From Actinomyces oris (lineage in GTDB: Bacteria; Actinomycetota; Actinomycetes; Actinomycetales; Actinomycetaceae), in the NCBI RefSeq assembly GCF_001929375.1, contig NZ_MSGO01000038.1:136220-200219 (forward strand): a stretch of DNA of 64,000 nucleotides, given 5' to 3'. The stretch's first letter is position 1. Every line of letters starts with the position of its first letter. The notes below the pieces were generated by a model. It searched no databases. It saw nothing but the letters and a program-made list of their open reading frames with translations, and was not told the origin of the DNA. A program made the translations under genes and the position numbers. Shown here one piece after another: positions 1 to 8,620 of this stretch.

Positions 1-53
1 ACGACGTCATCACGATCGCCGCCGACCACGTGAAGCAGGGCGCGGAGGCCTGA
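1..53 (+). CDS. atpC: C-terminal tail of a gene cut by the window edge, probably ATP synthase epsilon subunit
   Basis: Only the last 16 codons and the TGA stop at 51-53 are visible; the tail ends in KQGAEA. The residues alone do not identify the protein. The assignment is inferred from context: in actinobacteria a DUF2550 membrane protein followed by nucS commonly lies directly after atpC, and both follow here. The DUF2550 start codon is three bases after this stop, so the two genes are probably co-transcribed. Confidence 0.45.
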   Translation, partial: DVITIAADHVKQGAEA

Positions 54-56
54 GTC

Positions 57-473
57 ATGGGGCAGCACGTGTGGATGGTCGTGGTGATTGCCGTCACCGC
101 CCTCGTGCTGCTGACAGGCGGGTTCCTGGTGCGTCTGCGCTACCTGGCCGGGCAGGTCGGCTCCTTCGAGTGCGCCATGCGCCCCACCGGGGGGCAGCGT
201 TGGATGAGCGGGGTGGCCTCCTTCCAGCTCGACTCCCTGGAGTGGTACCGGCTCGTGTCCCTGTCCACGCGGCCCACACGGGTGTGGAGGCGCCTGGACC
301 TGGAGCTCTCCGCCGCCCGGCGCCGCCGGGAGCAGGGGCGCGTCGTCGAGGTGCACTGCGTAGACGCCACCCGCAGCCCCGAGGGCTTCGACCTGGCCAT
401 GATGGAGGAGTCCCACTCGGCGCTGGTCGCCTGGGTGGAGTCCGCCGCCCCCGAGCAGCCCAGGCTCTACTGA
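57..473 (+). CDS. DUF2550 single-pass membrane protein
   Basis: A 138-residue protein with one N-terminal membrane segment (about residues 6-27) followed by a soluble basic domain containing GSFECAMRP, a feature of the DUF2550 family found next to ATP synthase operons in actinobacteria. Biochemical function is unknown. The ATG lies three bases after the preceding stop. A strong hairpin at 480-507 follows the stop, so this is likely the last gene of the ATP synthase transcript. Length and hydropathy fit the family. Family membership is recognition by eye. Confidence 0.75.
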   Translation: MGQHVWMVVVIAVTALVLLTGGFLVRLRYLAGQVGSFECAMRPTGGQRWMSGVASFQLDSLEWYRLVSLSTRPTRVWRRLDLELSAARRRREQGRVVEVHCVDATRSPEGFDLAMMEESHSALVAWVESAAPEQPRLY

Positions 474-479
474 GGCCCG

Positions 480-507
480 CCGCCGGGCTCGGCGATGAGC
501 CCGGCGG
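480..507 (+). terminator. Intrinsic terminator hairpin after the DUF2550 gene
   Basis: Perfect 11-base inverted repeat (CCGCCGGGCTC at 480-490, complement at 497-507) with a 6-base loop, starting six bases after the upstream stop. There is no clear T tract, as is usual for high-GC actinobacteria. Confidence 0.6.
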
Positions 508-602
508 TTGAGGCTGGCCGATGAGCCTGGCCGATGATCACAGCGGCCGGATCCGCTGGGGCTGGGGGCCTCTGGGGCGGAGACACAGCCCCTGGCCGGA
601 TC

Positions 603-703
603 GGCGACGTACCTTTCGCCCGAGGACTGCGTTTTCCTCCAGGCCACTGGGGTCTGCTCCCAGTCATCTGGAGGACATCGCAGTCCTCGATCACGATGTA
701 CGT
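603..703. repeat. Long imperfect palindrome, copy A of a dispersed intergenic repeat
   Basis: Inside the 427-base gap before nucS. The 21-base arms at 621-641 and 669-689 are complementary except at two positions. An inner pair (ACTGGG near 645 and CCCAGT near 659) and an outer pair (ACGTAC 607-612, GTACGT 698-703) extend the symmetry. The left half (603-653) matches 24463-24513 at 38 of 51 positions without gaps. No open reading frame explains it. It may be a REP-like element, a remnant of a miniature mobile element, or a structured RNA. The rest of the gap shows nothing else clear except the nucS promoter. Confidence 0.6.
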
Positions 704-888
704 TCTCGATGACGGGGCAGGGCGCTGCCATCGCCTGACGCTGCGTCCCCGGGCCCCGGGTCACGCCTGAGAAACAGCCCCTGATCCGGTGCGGGCGCCG
801 TGCATGTGGACAGGAGGGGAGCGCCTCGGGTGACACGATGCTCAGGCCCGCCGGCCCCGGTGTTGCGCCGAGGCCGGGCCCGCCCCGC

Positions 889-900
889 TAGGGTGGACGG
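889..900 (+). promoter_or_regulatory. -10 element giving a leaderless nucS transcript
   Basis: TAGGGT at 889-894 lies six bases before the GTG of nucS, and no Shine-Dalgarno sequence fits. Transcription should start at or very near the start codon. The spacing matches many other genes in this window. Confidence 0.55.
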
Positions 901-1596
901 GTGCGCCTCGTTATCGCCTCATGCTCCGTCGACTACTCCGGCCGCCTGGACGCCCACCTGCCCCGGGCCACCCGCGTGCTCATGCTCAAGGCCGACGGCT
1001 CGGTCCTCATCCACTCCGACGGCGGCTCCTACAAGCCCCTGAACTGGATGAGCGCCCCGGCCCGCCTGGCCGTCACCGAGCCGGACGAGGAGGCCGCCGC
1101 CGACGGCGTGCGCGAGGTCTGGGAGGTCAGTGCCACCAAGACCGACGACCGCCTCGTCATCAGCCTCTTCGAGACCATCTCCGACGTCAGCCACGAGCTG
1201 GGCGTGGACCCCGGGCTCACCAAGGACGGCGTCGAGGCCCACCTCCAGGAGCTCCTGGCCGAGCAGATCGAGGTCCTGGGCGCCGGCTACCGCCTGGTGC
1301 GCCGCGAGTTCCCCACCGCCATCGGCCCGGTCGACATCATGGCCAAGGACGCCCAGGGCCGCTCCGTGGCCGTGGAGATCAAGCGCGTCGGCGGGATCGA
1401 CGGCGTCGAGCAGCTCACCCGCTACCTCGAGCTCCTCGACCGCGACCCGCTGCTGACCCCCGTCCAGGGCGTCTTCGCCGCCCAGACGATCAAGCCCCAG
1501 GCCCGCGTCCTGGCCGAGGACCGCGGCATCCGCTGCGTCACCCTCGACTACGACGCCATGCGCGGCATGGACGACCCGAGCTCCCGCCTGTTCTGA
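901..1596 (+). CDS. nucS: Mismatch-specific endonuclease NucS/EndoMS
   Basis: A 231-residue protein of the usual family length. NucS cuts both strands at certain mismatches and replaces MutS/MutL in most actinobacteria. The N-terminal dimerisation domain (about 1-110) begins [14 protein letters not shown]. The C-terminal RecB-type nuclease domain keeps the catalytic set D145, E159 and K161 (VDIMAK, then VEIKR). The C terminus SSRLF resembles the beta-clamp binding tail of the family. The GTG start was chosen because the characteristic N terminus begins there and a TAGGGT hexamer sits six bases upstream. It is followed after ten bases by an AlkZ-like gene, suggesting a DNA-repair operon. Confidence 0.93.
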   Translation: MRLVIASCSVDYSGRLDAHLPRATRVLMLKADGSVLIHSDGGSYKPLNWMSAPARLAVTEPDEEAAADGVREVWEVSATKTDDRLVISLFETISDVSHELGVDPGLTKDGVEAHLQELLAEQIEVLGAGYRLVRREFPTAIGPVDIMAKDAQGRSVAVEIKRVGGIDGVEQLTRYLELLDRDPLLTPVQGVFAAQTIKPQARVLAEDRGIRCVTLDYDAMRGMDDPSSRLF

Positions 1597-1606
1597 GGAG
1601 ACTGCC

Positions 1607-2863
1607 GTGCCCGCCGCCCGCGCCTCCTCCGCGCCGCTGCCGACCGAGGTGAGCCTGGCCCGCATCATCTCCCAGGGTCTCATCCCGGCCACCGCCGCGC
1701 CCGACGTCGTCGCGGCAGTGGCGCGCCAGCTCGCCATCCAGGGCCAGCAGGTCTCCGCCGTCCCCCACGCCCTGCTCGTGCGGGCCCCGCAGGCCGCCCC
1801 GGCCGACGTCGAGGCCGCCTTCGCGCGAGGCGACCTGGTGCGCTCCTGGCCCATGCGCGGCACCGTCCACATCACCACCGCCGCCGACCACCACTGGCTG
1901 CGGGCCGCCCTCATGCACCGCACCGACACCTGGGTGCGGAACAGCGAGAAGGCTTACGGCGTCGATGCCGCCCTGTGCGAGCGCGCCGCCGAGGTGGCCC
2001 TCGGCCTCATCGAGGACCAGGGCCCGCTGACGCGCTCGGTGCTGCTGGCGGCCTGGCAGGAGGCCGGTCTCATGGAGGCCTTCCGCGGCGAGGACATTTC
2101 GGCCTACCGGCGCCGCCACCTCCTGGTGCGCCTCCAGCGCGAGGGGATCCTCGTCCAGGGGCCGCGGTCCGGCAACGAGCACCTCGTCATGGACGCACGT
2201 TCCCTCCCCGACGCCGACTCCGGGCCCGCCGGAGCAGGCGTCGCCCACGGCGGGACCGGTCACCGCGCCGCCTGCGCGCACATCGCCTACCGCTACGCGG
2301 CCGGCCACGGCCCGGTCGGTGCTGAGGACCTGGCCCGCTGGACCACGCTGCCCAAGACGCAGGCCGCCCGTGCCCTGGAGGACGCCGTCGAGCTGGGGCA
2401 GGAGCAGGCCCCGGGCTCAGCCGGGGGTGCCGGCGGGCCGGCTGGGAGCCGCCTCCCGCTCGTACGGGCGCTCGTCGAGGGCGGGGCCCGCGGAGGCCTG
2501 CGCCCGCTCGGTCCCGGCGAGTCGGCCCCGAAGGCCGGCCTGCTCTACATGCGCGCCGACCTGCCCGACCTCCTGTCCGCCCACCGCGGCGCCGCGCAGG
2601 CCACGCACTTCCTGGGCTCCTTCGACGAGCTGCACGTGGGCTACAAGGACCGCTCCTGCCTGACCGACGACGACGGCGAGCGCCTCATCTGCCCGGCGAG
2701 CAACGGCATGTTCCGCCCGATTCTGGTGGACCGCGGCCGCGTCGTCGCCGTGCGGCCGGTCGGTGAGGGCCTGCTGTGGAAGGGCGGGGCGGCGCCGTCG
2801 GCCCGCGTGGAGCGCGACGTCAACCGGGCCGTGTCCCGCATGGAGCAGCGCCTGGCCGGGTGA
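1607..2863 (+). CDS. AlkZ-like winged-helix protein (HTH_42 family), putative DNA glycosylase
   Basis: 418 residues of the winged-helix family that includes the AlkZ and YcaQ DNA glycosylases, which open interstrand crosslinks or bulky alkyl adducts. The N-terminal helix carries a QxQ motif (Q45-G-Q47 in LAIQGQQV), the position of the catalytic glutamines in AlkZ. The family motif SWPMRGTVH follows at about 83-91. A glycine/alanine-rich insertion at about 205-222 is unusual. GAGGAG overlapping the nucS stop is a ribosome site for this GTG start. The substrate is not known; many actinobacterial relatives are uncharacterised. Position right after nucS supports a repair role. Confidence 0.8.
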   Translation: MPAARASSAPLPTEVSLARIISQGLIPATAAPDVVAAVARQLAIQGQQVSAVPHALLVRAPQAAPADVEAAFARGDLVRSWPMRGTVHITTAADHHWLRAALMHRTDTWVRNSEKAYGVDAALCERAAEVALGLIEDQGPLTRSVLLAAWQEAGLMEAFRGEDISAYRRRHLLVRLQREGILVQGPRSGNEHLVMDARSLPDADSGPAGAGVAHGGTGHRAACAHIAYRYAAGHGPVGAEDLARWTTLPKTQAARALEDAVELGQEQAPGSAGGAGGPAGSRLPLVRALVEGGARGGLRPLGPGESAPKAGLLYMRADLPDLLSAHRGAAQATHFLGSFDELHVGYKDRSCLTDDDGERLICPASNGMFRPILVDRGRVVAVRPVGEGLLWKGGAAPSARVERDVNRAVSRMEQRLAG

Positions 2864-2921
2864 CCGGAGCAGAAGCGGAACCCACCTGCGCAGTGTGGGG
2901 GAGGAGACGCCCCGAAGGAGG

Positions 2922-2957
2922 TTGTCTGATGTCTGAAGAGGTGACAGAATCCGACTC
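2922..2957 (+). promoter_or_regulatory. nagA promoter, probably leaderless
   Basis: TTGTCT (2922-2927) and CAGAAT (2945-2950) are separated by 17 bases. The -10 is seven bases before the nagA ATG. No ribosome site lies close to the ATG, so the start codon is probably at the 5' end of the mRNA. Confidence 0.55.
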
Positions 2958-4208
2958 ATGAGCAACGAAGCCATGCAGGTCCGCGCACTGCGGGGGTGCG
3001 TCGTCACCCCCGACCACATCATCGACGACGGGGCGGTCGTCCTGTCGGGATCCCACATCGCGTGGGTCGGGCCCGCTGACCAGGCCGCCAGGGCCGGCTT
3101 CGGGGGCGCCGTCGAGCAGGCCCAGGCCGCCCCCGAGGGCGGCTACCTCCTGCCGGGCCTGGTGGACGTCCACTGCCACGGCGGGGGCGGTGAGTCCTTC
3201 CCCAACGCCGAGACCGCCGAGCAGGCCATGGTCTCCGTGCTCGAGCACCGCCGCTTCGGCACCACCTCGCTCGTGGCCTCCTGCGTGACGGCCGCCCCCG
3301 ACGTCCTGCGCGCACGCACCCGGGTCCTGGCAGGGCTGTGCGAGGACGGCGAGCTCGCCGGCATCCACTTCGAGGGGCCCTTCGTCTCGGTGGAGCGCTG
3401 CGGCGCCCAGGACCCCACCTACATCATCGACCCCGACGCCGCCCTGACCCGTGAGCTCATCGAGCTCGGCGGCGGGCACGTCGTCACCATGACCATCGCC
3501 CCGGAGAAGCCCGGCATTGCCGGCGACGACGGCGTCAACGCGGCCCTCATCGAGGGTGGGGCGCTGCCCTCCTTCGGGCACACCGACTCCGAGGCCGCCC
3601 CCGTGCGCGCCGCCCTGGCCGACGCCGCCGCCCGCATCGCCGAGCGCCTCGAGGCCGGCAAACCGGTCCGCTCCCCGCGCTCGACCGCCACCCACCTGTT
3701 CAACGGCATGCGCCCGATGCACCACCGCACGCCCGGGCCCGTGCCTGAGTTCCTGGCGGCCGCCCAGCGCGGCGAGTGCGTCCTGGAGATGATCGGCGAC
3801 GGCGTGCACTTGAGCCCCGCCATCGTCCTGGACATGTTCGAGACCCTGGGGCGCGACAACGTCGTCCTGATCACCGACGCCATGGCGGCGGCCGGCATGG
3901 CCGACGGCGACTACGTGCTTGGCTCCCAGCCGGTCACCGTGGCCGACGGCGTCGCCCGCCTCACCGAGGGTGGTGCGATCGCCGGGGGGACCGCTCATCT
4001 CATCGACGTCGTGCGCACCACCTGGCAGGGGGGAGTCGACCTGGTCGACGCCGTCTACGCCGCCAGCGTCCAGGGCGCCCGGATCCTCGGCGACCCCTCC
4101 GTGGGGGCGTTGCGGGCGGGCCTGTGGGCCGACGTCGTCGTCACCGACGCGGAGCTGCGGCCCGTCACCGTGCTGCGCCGCGGCGAGGCGGTGGAGCCCG
4201 CCGCCTGA
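2958..4208 (+). CDS. nagA: N-acetylglucosamine-6-phosphate deacetylase
   Basis: A 416-residue amidohydrolase that removes acetate from GlcNAc-6-phosphate to give glucosamine-6-phosphate, used for amino-sugar catabolism and wall recycling. The metal site is intact: H72 and H74 (DVHCHG), E139 (HFEGPF), H208 (GHTDSEA), H246 (THLFNGM) and catalytic D307 (LITDAM). The motif MHHRTPG is typical of the family. nagB and transporters are not adjacent, so the gene appears to stand alone behind its own promoter. A 15-base-pair hairpin ends the transcript. Confidence 0.95.
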   Translation: MSNEAMQVRALRGCVVTPDHIIDDGAVVLSGSHIAWVGPADQAARAGFGGAVEQAQAAPEGGYLLPGLVDVHCHGGGGESFPNAETAEQAMVSVLEHRRFGTTSLVASCVTAAPDVLRARTRVLAGLCEDGELAGIHFEGPFVSVERCGAQDPTYIIDPDAALTRELIELGGGHVVTMTIAPEKPGIAGDDGVNAALIEGGALPSFGHTDSEAAPVRAALADAAARIAERLEAGKPVRSPRSTATHLFNGMRPMHHRTPGPVPEFLAAAQRGECVLEMIGDGVHLSPAIVLDMFETLGRDNVVLITDAMAAAGMADGDYVLGSQPVTVADGVARLTEGGAIAGGTAHLIDVVRTTWQGGVDLVDAVYAASVQGARILGDPSVGALRAGLWADVVVTDAELRPVTVLRRGEAVEPAA

Positions 4209-4263
4209 GCCTCCGGGCCACCGGCCCACGCGGGCCCCAGCAGACTCTTGTCATGTGGGAGCC

Positions 4264-4299
4264 GTTCGCCCCGACCTGAACCGCCAGGTCGGGGCGAAC
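4264..4299. terminator. Bidirectional terminator between nagA and the DinB-fold gene
   Basis: Perfect 15-base inverted repeat (4264-4278 and 4285-4299) with a 6-base loop, lying between the ends of two convergent genes, so it can serve both strands. Confidence 0.8.
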
Positions 4300-4324
4300 G
4301 TGTGGTGCGGGGTGGGCTGCGCGC

Positions 4325-4849
4325 TTAGCCCGGCAGGCCCAGGAGGCGGCGGGTGTAGATGGCCTGGCCGGAGTGCTGGGCGGCGTCGTCGATGACCGAA
4401 GCGAGGCGGACAGCCCGGGTGACGGGTGGGTCCCAGGAGTCGTCGACGATGTCGTCGAGCGTCTCCGGGGTGAGGGAGCGCAGGTAGGTGGTGGCCAGGG
4501 CGTAGGCGTCGTCGAGGTAGGAGAAGAGGAGGCTGAGGTCGCTGACGATGACCTGGGCTGCCTGTTCGGGTGTGTGGTGCCAGTCCTCGGTGTCGTCGGG
4601 CAGGGGCAGGGCGAAGCGCTCGCGGTGGCCGCCGGTGACCCAGACGGGCTCGACGCCCGCCAGGGGCGCGACCTGGATGTCGAGCTCTCGGGCCGTGTGC
4701 CAGGCCAGCCAGGTCAGGGAGTCGATGCGGGGCGCCAGGTCCGGGGCGGGCCGGGTGTTGGCCTGCTCGAGCGTGACGCCGTCGAAGGCGCGGTCGAAGC
4801 GCTCGCGGGACCGGGACAGGACGTCAATGAGCATCTCAAGAGTTGTCAT
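4325..4849 (-). CDS. DinB/DUF664-fold thiol-dependent enzyme, substrate unknown
   Basis: 174 residues with the DinB-like four-helix architecture, related to mycothiol- and bacillithiol-dependent transferases. Likely metal-binding histidines lie in LAWHTAREL (around residue 51) and DDAAQHSGQ near the C terminus, the positions expected for the family, along with the N-terminal helix pattern of DUF664 proteins. No signal peptide or membrane segment. Members usually handle detoxification with low-molecular-weight thiols, but the substrate cannot be read from sequence. TAACCT sits five bases before the ATG, suggesting a near-leaderless mRNA. It shares a terminator with nagA. Confidence 0.7.
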   Translation of the reverse strand: MTTLEMLIDVLSRSRERFDRAFDGVTLEQANTRPAPDLAPRIDSLTWLAWHTARELDIQVAPLAGVEPVWVTGGHRERFALPLPDDTEDWHHTPEQAAQVIVSDLSLLFSYLDDAYALATTYLRSLTPETLDDIVDDSWDPPVTRAVRLASVIDDAAQHSGQAIYTRRLLGLPG

Positions 4850-4897
4850 GGTGTCAGGTTACGTTCCGGGCCTGGGTGGCGGTGGGTTGTGAGGTCT

Positions 4898-5035
4898 TGG
4901 TGTCACGATTGGCGACTTTTAGGGCACCTGTCGGCTGACGTGCCTGAGCCTGTGTGTCTCTGACCTGCGCATACGTGTCGGAGCGTGACGGCAGTCAGTC
5001 TGGCTTGTCCCTAAAAGTCGCCCACAGTGACACCA
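4898..5035. repeat. 138-base element with 27-base imperfect terminal inverted repeats (MITE-like)
   Basis: The left end (4898-4924) reads TGGTGTCAC, four bases, then GGCGACTTTTAGGG. The complement of the right end (5009-5035) has the same two blocks around a different four-base spacer, giving 24 of 27 matches. The interior encodes nothing convincing. No target-site duplication was clear by eye. It lies in the 371-base gap between the DinB-fold gene and purU; the remainder (5036-5220) shows no other definite feature. It may be a miniature transposable element or a large stem-loop. Confidence 0.6.
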
Positions 5036-5220
5036 CACTAAGAGACCCACCCGATTCCAGGTGTGGGAAACCAGCCCCAGGTGGCACGAGTTGGGCAGTG
5101 GTGGCCCTGAAGGAACCACGCCGGTTCTGCGGAGAACGCGGCATGGCCCCGAGTGGGCGTGAGATCAGGGAAATGTGGGTCTCCCGCCCTGTCGCCCGGC
5201 CAGCACCGGCCCGCCCCCGC

Positions 5221-6093
5221 TCAGGCGAAGACGACGGTGCGGTGCCCGTTGAGCAGCACCCGGTGCTCGGTGTGCCAGCGCACCGCCTGCGCCAGCACCC
5301 GGCGCTCGACGTCCTGCCCCTTGGCCTGCAGCACGGACACGGAGTCCTCGTGCCCGGCCCGCGTCACGTCCTGCTCGATGATCGGCCCCTCGTCGAGGTC
5401 CGCCGTCACGTAGTGCGCCGTCGCCCCGATGAGCTTCACCCCGCGCTCGTGGGCCTGGGCGTAAGGACGCGCCCCCTTGAAGGACGGCAGGAACGAGTGG
5501 TGGATGTTGATGACGCCCCCGTGCAGCCGCTCGCACAGGGCGGGGGAGAGGATCTGCATGTAGCGGGCCAGCACCACCAGCTCGACATTGAGAGAGTCCA
5601 CCAGCCCCAGCAGCTCGGCCTCGGCGGCCTCCTTGGTCTCCTTGGTGACCGGGATGTGGTGGAAGGGCACCCCGTAGAACTCGGCGACGTCCCGCAGCGT
5701 CTCGTGGTTGCCCACCACGCCGACGACGTCGACCGGCAGTCCCTGGCTGCGCGCCCGGAAGAGCAGGTCGGTCAGGCAGTGCCCCTCCTTGGAGACCATG
5801 ATGAGGGTGCGCATCGCGCGCCCCACCTCATCGAGGCTCCACTCCATCTCGTACTCGCCGGCCAGCTCGGCCAGGTCCTTCTCCAGCTCCACTCGCGGCA
5901 CGGTGGTGAGCACCTGGACCCGCATGAAGAACAGGCCCGTGGAGGAGTCCCCGAACTGCTTGGACTCGGTGATGTTCCCGCCGCGGCGCGCCAGCGTGCC
6001 GGTGACCGCGTGGACGATCCCCGGGCGGTCGGGGCAGGACAGGGACAGGACCAGGTGGGCGGCGGAGTCGGGTTGCGCCGTGGAATGAGCCAT
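5221..6093 (-). CDS. purU: Formyltetrahydrofolate deformylase
   Basis: A 290-residue enzyme hydrolysing 10-formyl-THF to THF and formate, balancing one-carbon pools. An ACT domain occupies about residues 12-85 (LSCPDRPGIV). The formyltransferase fold follows, with the catalytic block INIHHSFLPSFKG and the aspartate of DLDEGPII. TAGGCT at 6105-6100 lies six bases before the ATG, within the end of the urea channel gene, so purU probably has its own leaderless promoter besides read-through from the urease operon. The gap to the urea channel gene is four bases. Confidence 0.95.
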   Translation of the reverse strand: MAHSTAQPDSAAHLVLSLSCPDRPGIVHAVTGTLARRGGNITESKQFGDSSTGLFFMRVQVLTTVPRVELEKDLAELAGEYEMEWSLDEVGRAMRTLIMVSKEGHCLTDLLFRARSQGLPVDVVGVVGNHETLRDVAEFYGVPFHHIPVTKETKEAAEAELLGLVDSLNVELVVLARYMQILSPALCERLHGGVINIHHSFLPSFKGARPYAQAHERGVKLIGATAHYVTADLDEGPIIEQDVTRAGHEDSVSVLQAKGQDVERRVLAQAVRWHTEHRVLLNGHRTVVFA

Positions 6094-6097
6094 GGCC

Positions 6098-7033
6098 TCA
6101 GCCTAGTCGGCGCTCGCGCCACTTGACGACGGCGAGCACCAGCCACGTGGTCACGATGAAGGGCCAGGTGTAGGTCGGCACCGGGATCGCCGTGAAAACC
6201 CGGTCCACGACGACGGTCAGCACCGACCCCACCACCGCCAGCACCCAGGCCCGCCTCCCGGGAGGCAGAAGGACGACGCCGATCGCGATCGCCGTCAGGC
6301 ACGGCGAGTATCCGCCCAGACCATGCGCCGCCTGACCGGCGGGAACGAGCGCCAGCGTCGCTGCCGTCCCGACGACGCTGCCCAGCAGCGCCGCCGCCCC
6401 GACTCTCCACCCGGCGATGAACAGCCCGGCCAGGATCAGCGCCCCGCCCACCCAGGAATCGACGAGCACCACCTGGGACTCCCCGGTCAGCACCGCCTCC
6501 GGGACCAGCCACGCCGTCGCCCCACTGACCGGCGCCGGATCCGGCACCATCGGCGCATCGATCGCCCTGAGCAGAGCCGTCAGCAGGCCGGAGACGATGC
6601 AGAAGGGAGCCGTGAGCGCCGGGAGCCCGACCGGGGCGAGTGCGCGCTCCAGCGCGCGGTGGACCGCGGGGCACGCCGCCGCCCCGACCACGGTGACCAG
6701 CGTCGCCGGCCAGAAAACCCCCACAGCGGCCCAGGCCGCCGCTCCCACCAGCGCCCCGTTGTAGCCCTGGAGTCCGTCACGCACACGCAGATCCAGCAGC
6801 CTGGCCGCCACCGTTGACACCGTTGTGCCGAGGACCACCTGCAAGGCCATGAGCGGTGAGTAGACGGCGATGCCGGCCACGATGAGCAAACCGGTGAGCG
6901 CCCGGGGCTGGAGGAAGATCTGCCCCACCCCACGCCCCAGCGCGCCCACGCCGGATGAGACGATCGACGGGACGGCCGAGGTGCCCGGTCCGTCAGCCGG
7001 GCGGTGGGACTGGTGAACAGGTGACTCAGGCAT
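6098..7033 (-). CDS. Urea transporter (UT/Yut family channel)
   Basis: A 311-residue polytopic membrane protein with about ten hydrophobic segments. The family signature GLQGYNGALVGAA appears near residue 92, and a related inverted-repeat half occurs in the C-terminal part (GLGGYSPCLTAIAIG near 224), as expected for the two-fold pseudo-symmetric UT channel. It lets urea enter down its gradient. It follows ureD by 63 bases on the same strand with no strong terminator between, so it is probably co-transcribed with the urease operon and supplies the cytoplasmic enzyme. Confidence 0.9.
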   Translation of the reverse strand: MPESPVHQSHRPADGPGTSAVPSIVSSGVGALGRGVGQIFLQPRALTGLLIVAGIAVYSPLMALQVVLGTTVSTVAARLLDLRVRDGLQGYNGALVGAAAWAAVGVFWPATLVTVVGAAACPAVHRALERALAPVGLPALTAPFCIVSGLLTALLRAIDAPMVPDPAPVSGATAWLVPEAVLTGESQVVLVDSWVGGALILAGLFIAGWRVGAAALLGSVVGTAATLALVPAGQAAHGLGGYSPCLTAIAIGVVLLPPGRRAWVLAVVGSVLTVVVDRVFTAIPVPTYTWPFIVTTWLVLAVVKWRERRLG

Positions 7034-7096
7034 GAGGGGCTCCGATCGATAGAGGCATCGCGGGAGGTGCCCGCTGACCAGGCGAGCGGGCTGTTG

Positions 7097-7912
7097 CTAG
7101 TACTTGCGCAGGTTGAGCCTCGGCGCGCCGAACCACCGGCCGCGCAGAAGCTCGCTGATGTCGAGCATGAGAGCGGTCAGACGGGTCGTGTCATCGCCCA
7201 GCGCCCGGGCGATGAAGCCGGGTCCCTGCACCCGCGTCACTGCCCCGCGCACGTCGTCGACCTCCAGCATCTGGGCCGCCTCATTGACCAGGGCGGCATC
7301 GACCCGGGCGTCGAGCGCCGTGAAGGAGGCCAGGTGGCTGTGCCCCTCCAGGCCTCCCAGGCCCGCCAGCCCGGCCTCACCGGGGACCAGGCGCAGGTTG
7401 TCGACGACGGCGCACCGGCCACCGACTCGGATGTCAGTGCGCATCCGCACGCAGTCGTAGCCGAAGGCCGAACCGTCCGGGGCCCATCCGGGGGTGAGGA
7501 CCTCCAGGGACATGAAGGTCGCCGTCGGGTCCATCTCAACCAGGGTGGTCTGCCGGTAGGAGGACTCCCGGTAGGCGATGACCTGGTCGGGAACGAGCTC
7601 CAGCAAGGCCCGGGGCCCCAGGCTCACCCGGGTGTCCTGGCGGACCGGGCAGGTGGGGGTGCGGTAGATCTTCGTGGCCGCCTGGGTCGTCAGCACCGCC
7701 GAGGCCCCCTGGAGGACCTCGACCTCGGTGAGATAGGAGTCGCCGTCCAGGTACCCGCCTCCGGGATTGACCACGTAGTAGGTCACCTGCCCGGTCTCAT
7801 CGAGGTACAGCGGGCGGAACACCCTCAGTGCTCCCCGGTGGTACTGCTCGACGGCGGTACTCCGGTCCCCGCCCCGGGCGATCCGCAGGTGCAGCTCGCC
7901 GGTGGTGCTCAC
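7097..7912 (-). CDS. ureD: Urease accessory protein UreD (UreH)
   Basis: A scaffold protein that binds apo-urease and recruits UreF and UreG for nickel insertion. With the GTG start at 7912 the protein has 271 residues. This start was chosen because it forms a GTGA overlap with the ureG stop and begins at the conserved region ([12 protein letters not shown]). A longer version from 7951 would run well into ureG. Family features include [14 protein letters not shown] and the TQAATKIYR motif. It is the last accessory gene of the ABCEFGD order. Confidence 0.93.
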   Translation of the reverse strand: MSTTGELHLRIARGGDRSTAVEQYHRGALRVFRPLYLDETGQVTYYVVNPGGGYLDGDSYLTEVEVLQGASAVLTTQAATKIYRTPTCPVRQDTRVSLGPRALLELVPDQVIAYRESSYRQTTLVEMDPTATFMSLEVLTPGWAPDGSAFGYDCVRMRTDIRVGGRCAVVDNLRLVPGEAGLAGLGGLEGHSHLASFTALDARVDAALVNEAAQMLEVDDVRGAVTRVQGPGFIARALGDDTTRLTALMLDISELLRGRWFGAPRLNLRKY

Positions 7913-8586
7913 GGCTCCAGGTCCGTCATGAGCACGTCGTGGTGGATCCACTCGATGACCTGCTCCAGGCCCTCGTCGGTCTTGAGGTTGGTGAAGCAGA
8001 AGGGCTTGTCACCTCGGAACACCTTGGAGTCGGCCTCCATGACCGCCAGGTCGGCGCCGACGTGAGGGGCCAGGTCCGTCTTGTTGATGACGAACAGGTC
8101 GGACTTGATCATCCCCTGACCGGCCTTGCGGGGAATCTTCTCGCCCTGGGCGACGTCGATGACGTAGATGGAGAAGTCGACCAGCTCGGGGGAGAAGGTG
8201 GCCGAGAGGTTGTCGCCTCCCGACTCCACGAACACCACCTCCAGGTCGGGGTGGCGCTCCACCAGCTCGGCGATCGCCGCCTCGTTCATGGAGGTGTCCT
8301 CACGGATGGCCGTGTGCGGGCAGCCCCCGGTCTCCAGCCCGACGATGCGGTCCACCGGCAGGACCCCCTGGGCTGCGAGGATCTTGGCGTCCTCGATCGT
8401 GTAGATGTCGTTGGTGACGGCGGCCATGGAGACCTCCCGGCTCATGGCCCGGGTGATGCGCTCGATGAGCTGGGTCTTGCCGGCCCCCACCGGGCCGCCC
8501 ACTCCGATACGGACCGGACCGGGGTGGGAGCGGGGCGCCGGCCGCCCGGGCGCATCCGCGTTCTCCTGGCTGGTTGCTGCTGACAT
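7909..8586 (-). CDS. ureG: Urease accessory GTPase UreG
   Basis: A 225-residue SIMIBI-class GTPase that delivers nickel to urease using GTP. It has the P-loop GPVGAGKTQ at about residues 31-39, the metal-binding CPH triad in [11 protein letters not shown], the ESGGDN motif and the guanine-specificity motif NKTDL. A roughly 25-residue proline-rich N-terminal extension precedes the conserved core. It overlaps ureD by four bases and lies 34 bases downstream of ureF, with a ribosome site (GAGGAG) before its ATG. Confidence 0.97.
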   Translation of the reverse strand: MSAATSQENADAPGRPAPRSHPGPVRIGVGGPVGAGKTQLIERITRAMSREVSMAAVTNDIYTIEDAKILAAQGVLPVDRIVGLETGGCPHTAIREDTSMNEAAIAELVERHPDLEVVFVESGGDNLSATFSPELVDFSIYVIDVAQGEKIPRKAGQGMIKSDLFVINKTDLAPHVGADLAVMEADSKVFRGDKPFCFTNLKTDEGLEQVIEWIHHDVLMTDLEP

Positions 8587-8620
8587 GCGATTCTCCTCAA
8601 TTGCTCTTCAGGAAGGTCTT

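Noticed and set aside
5121-5140. Possible third copy of the dispersed repeat (GTTCTGCGGAGAAC)
   Set aside because: Only a short box similar to copy B is present; the rest of the element does not align.
7913-7951. Upstream ATG for ureD
   Set aside because: It lies well inside ureG; the GTG overlapping the ureG stop fits the family start better.
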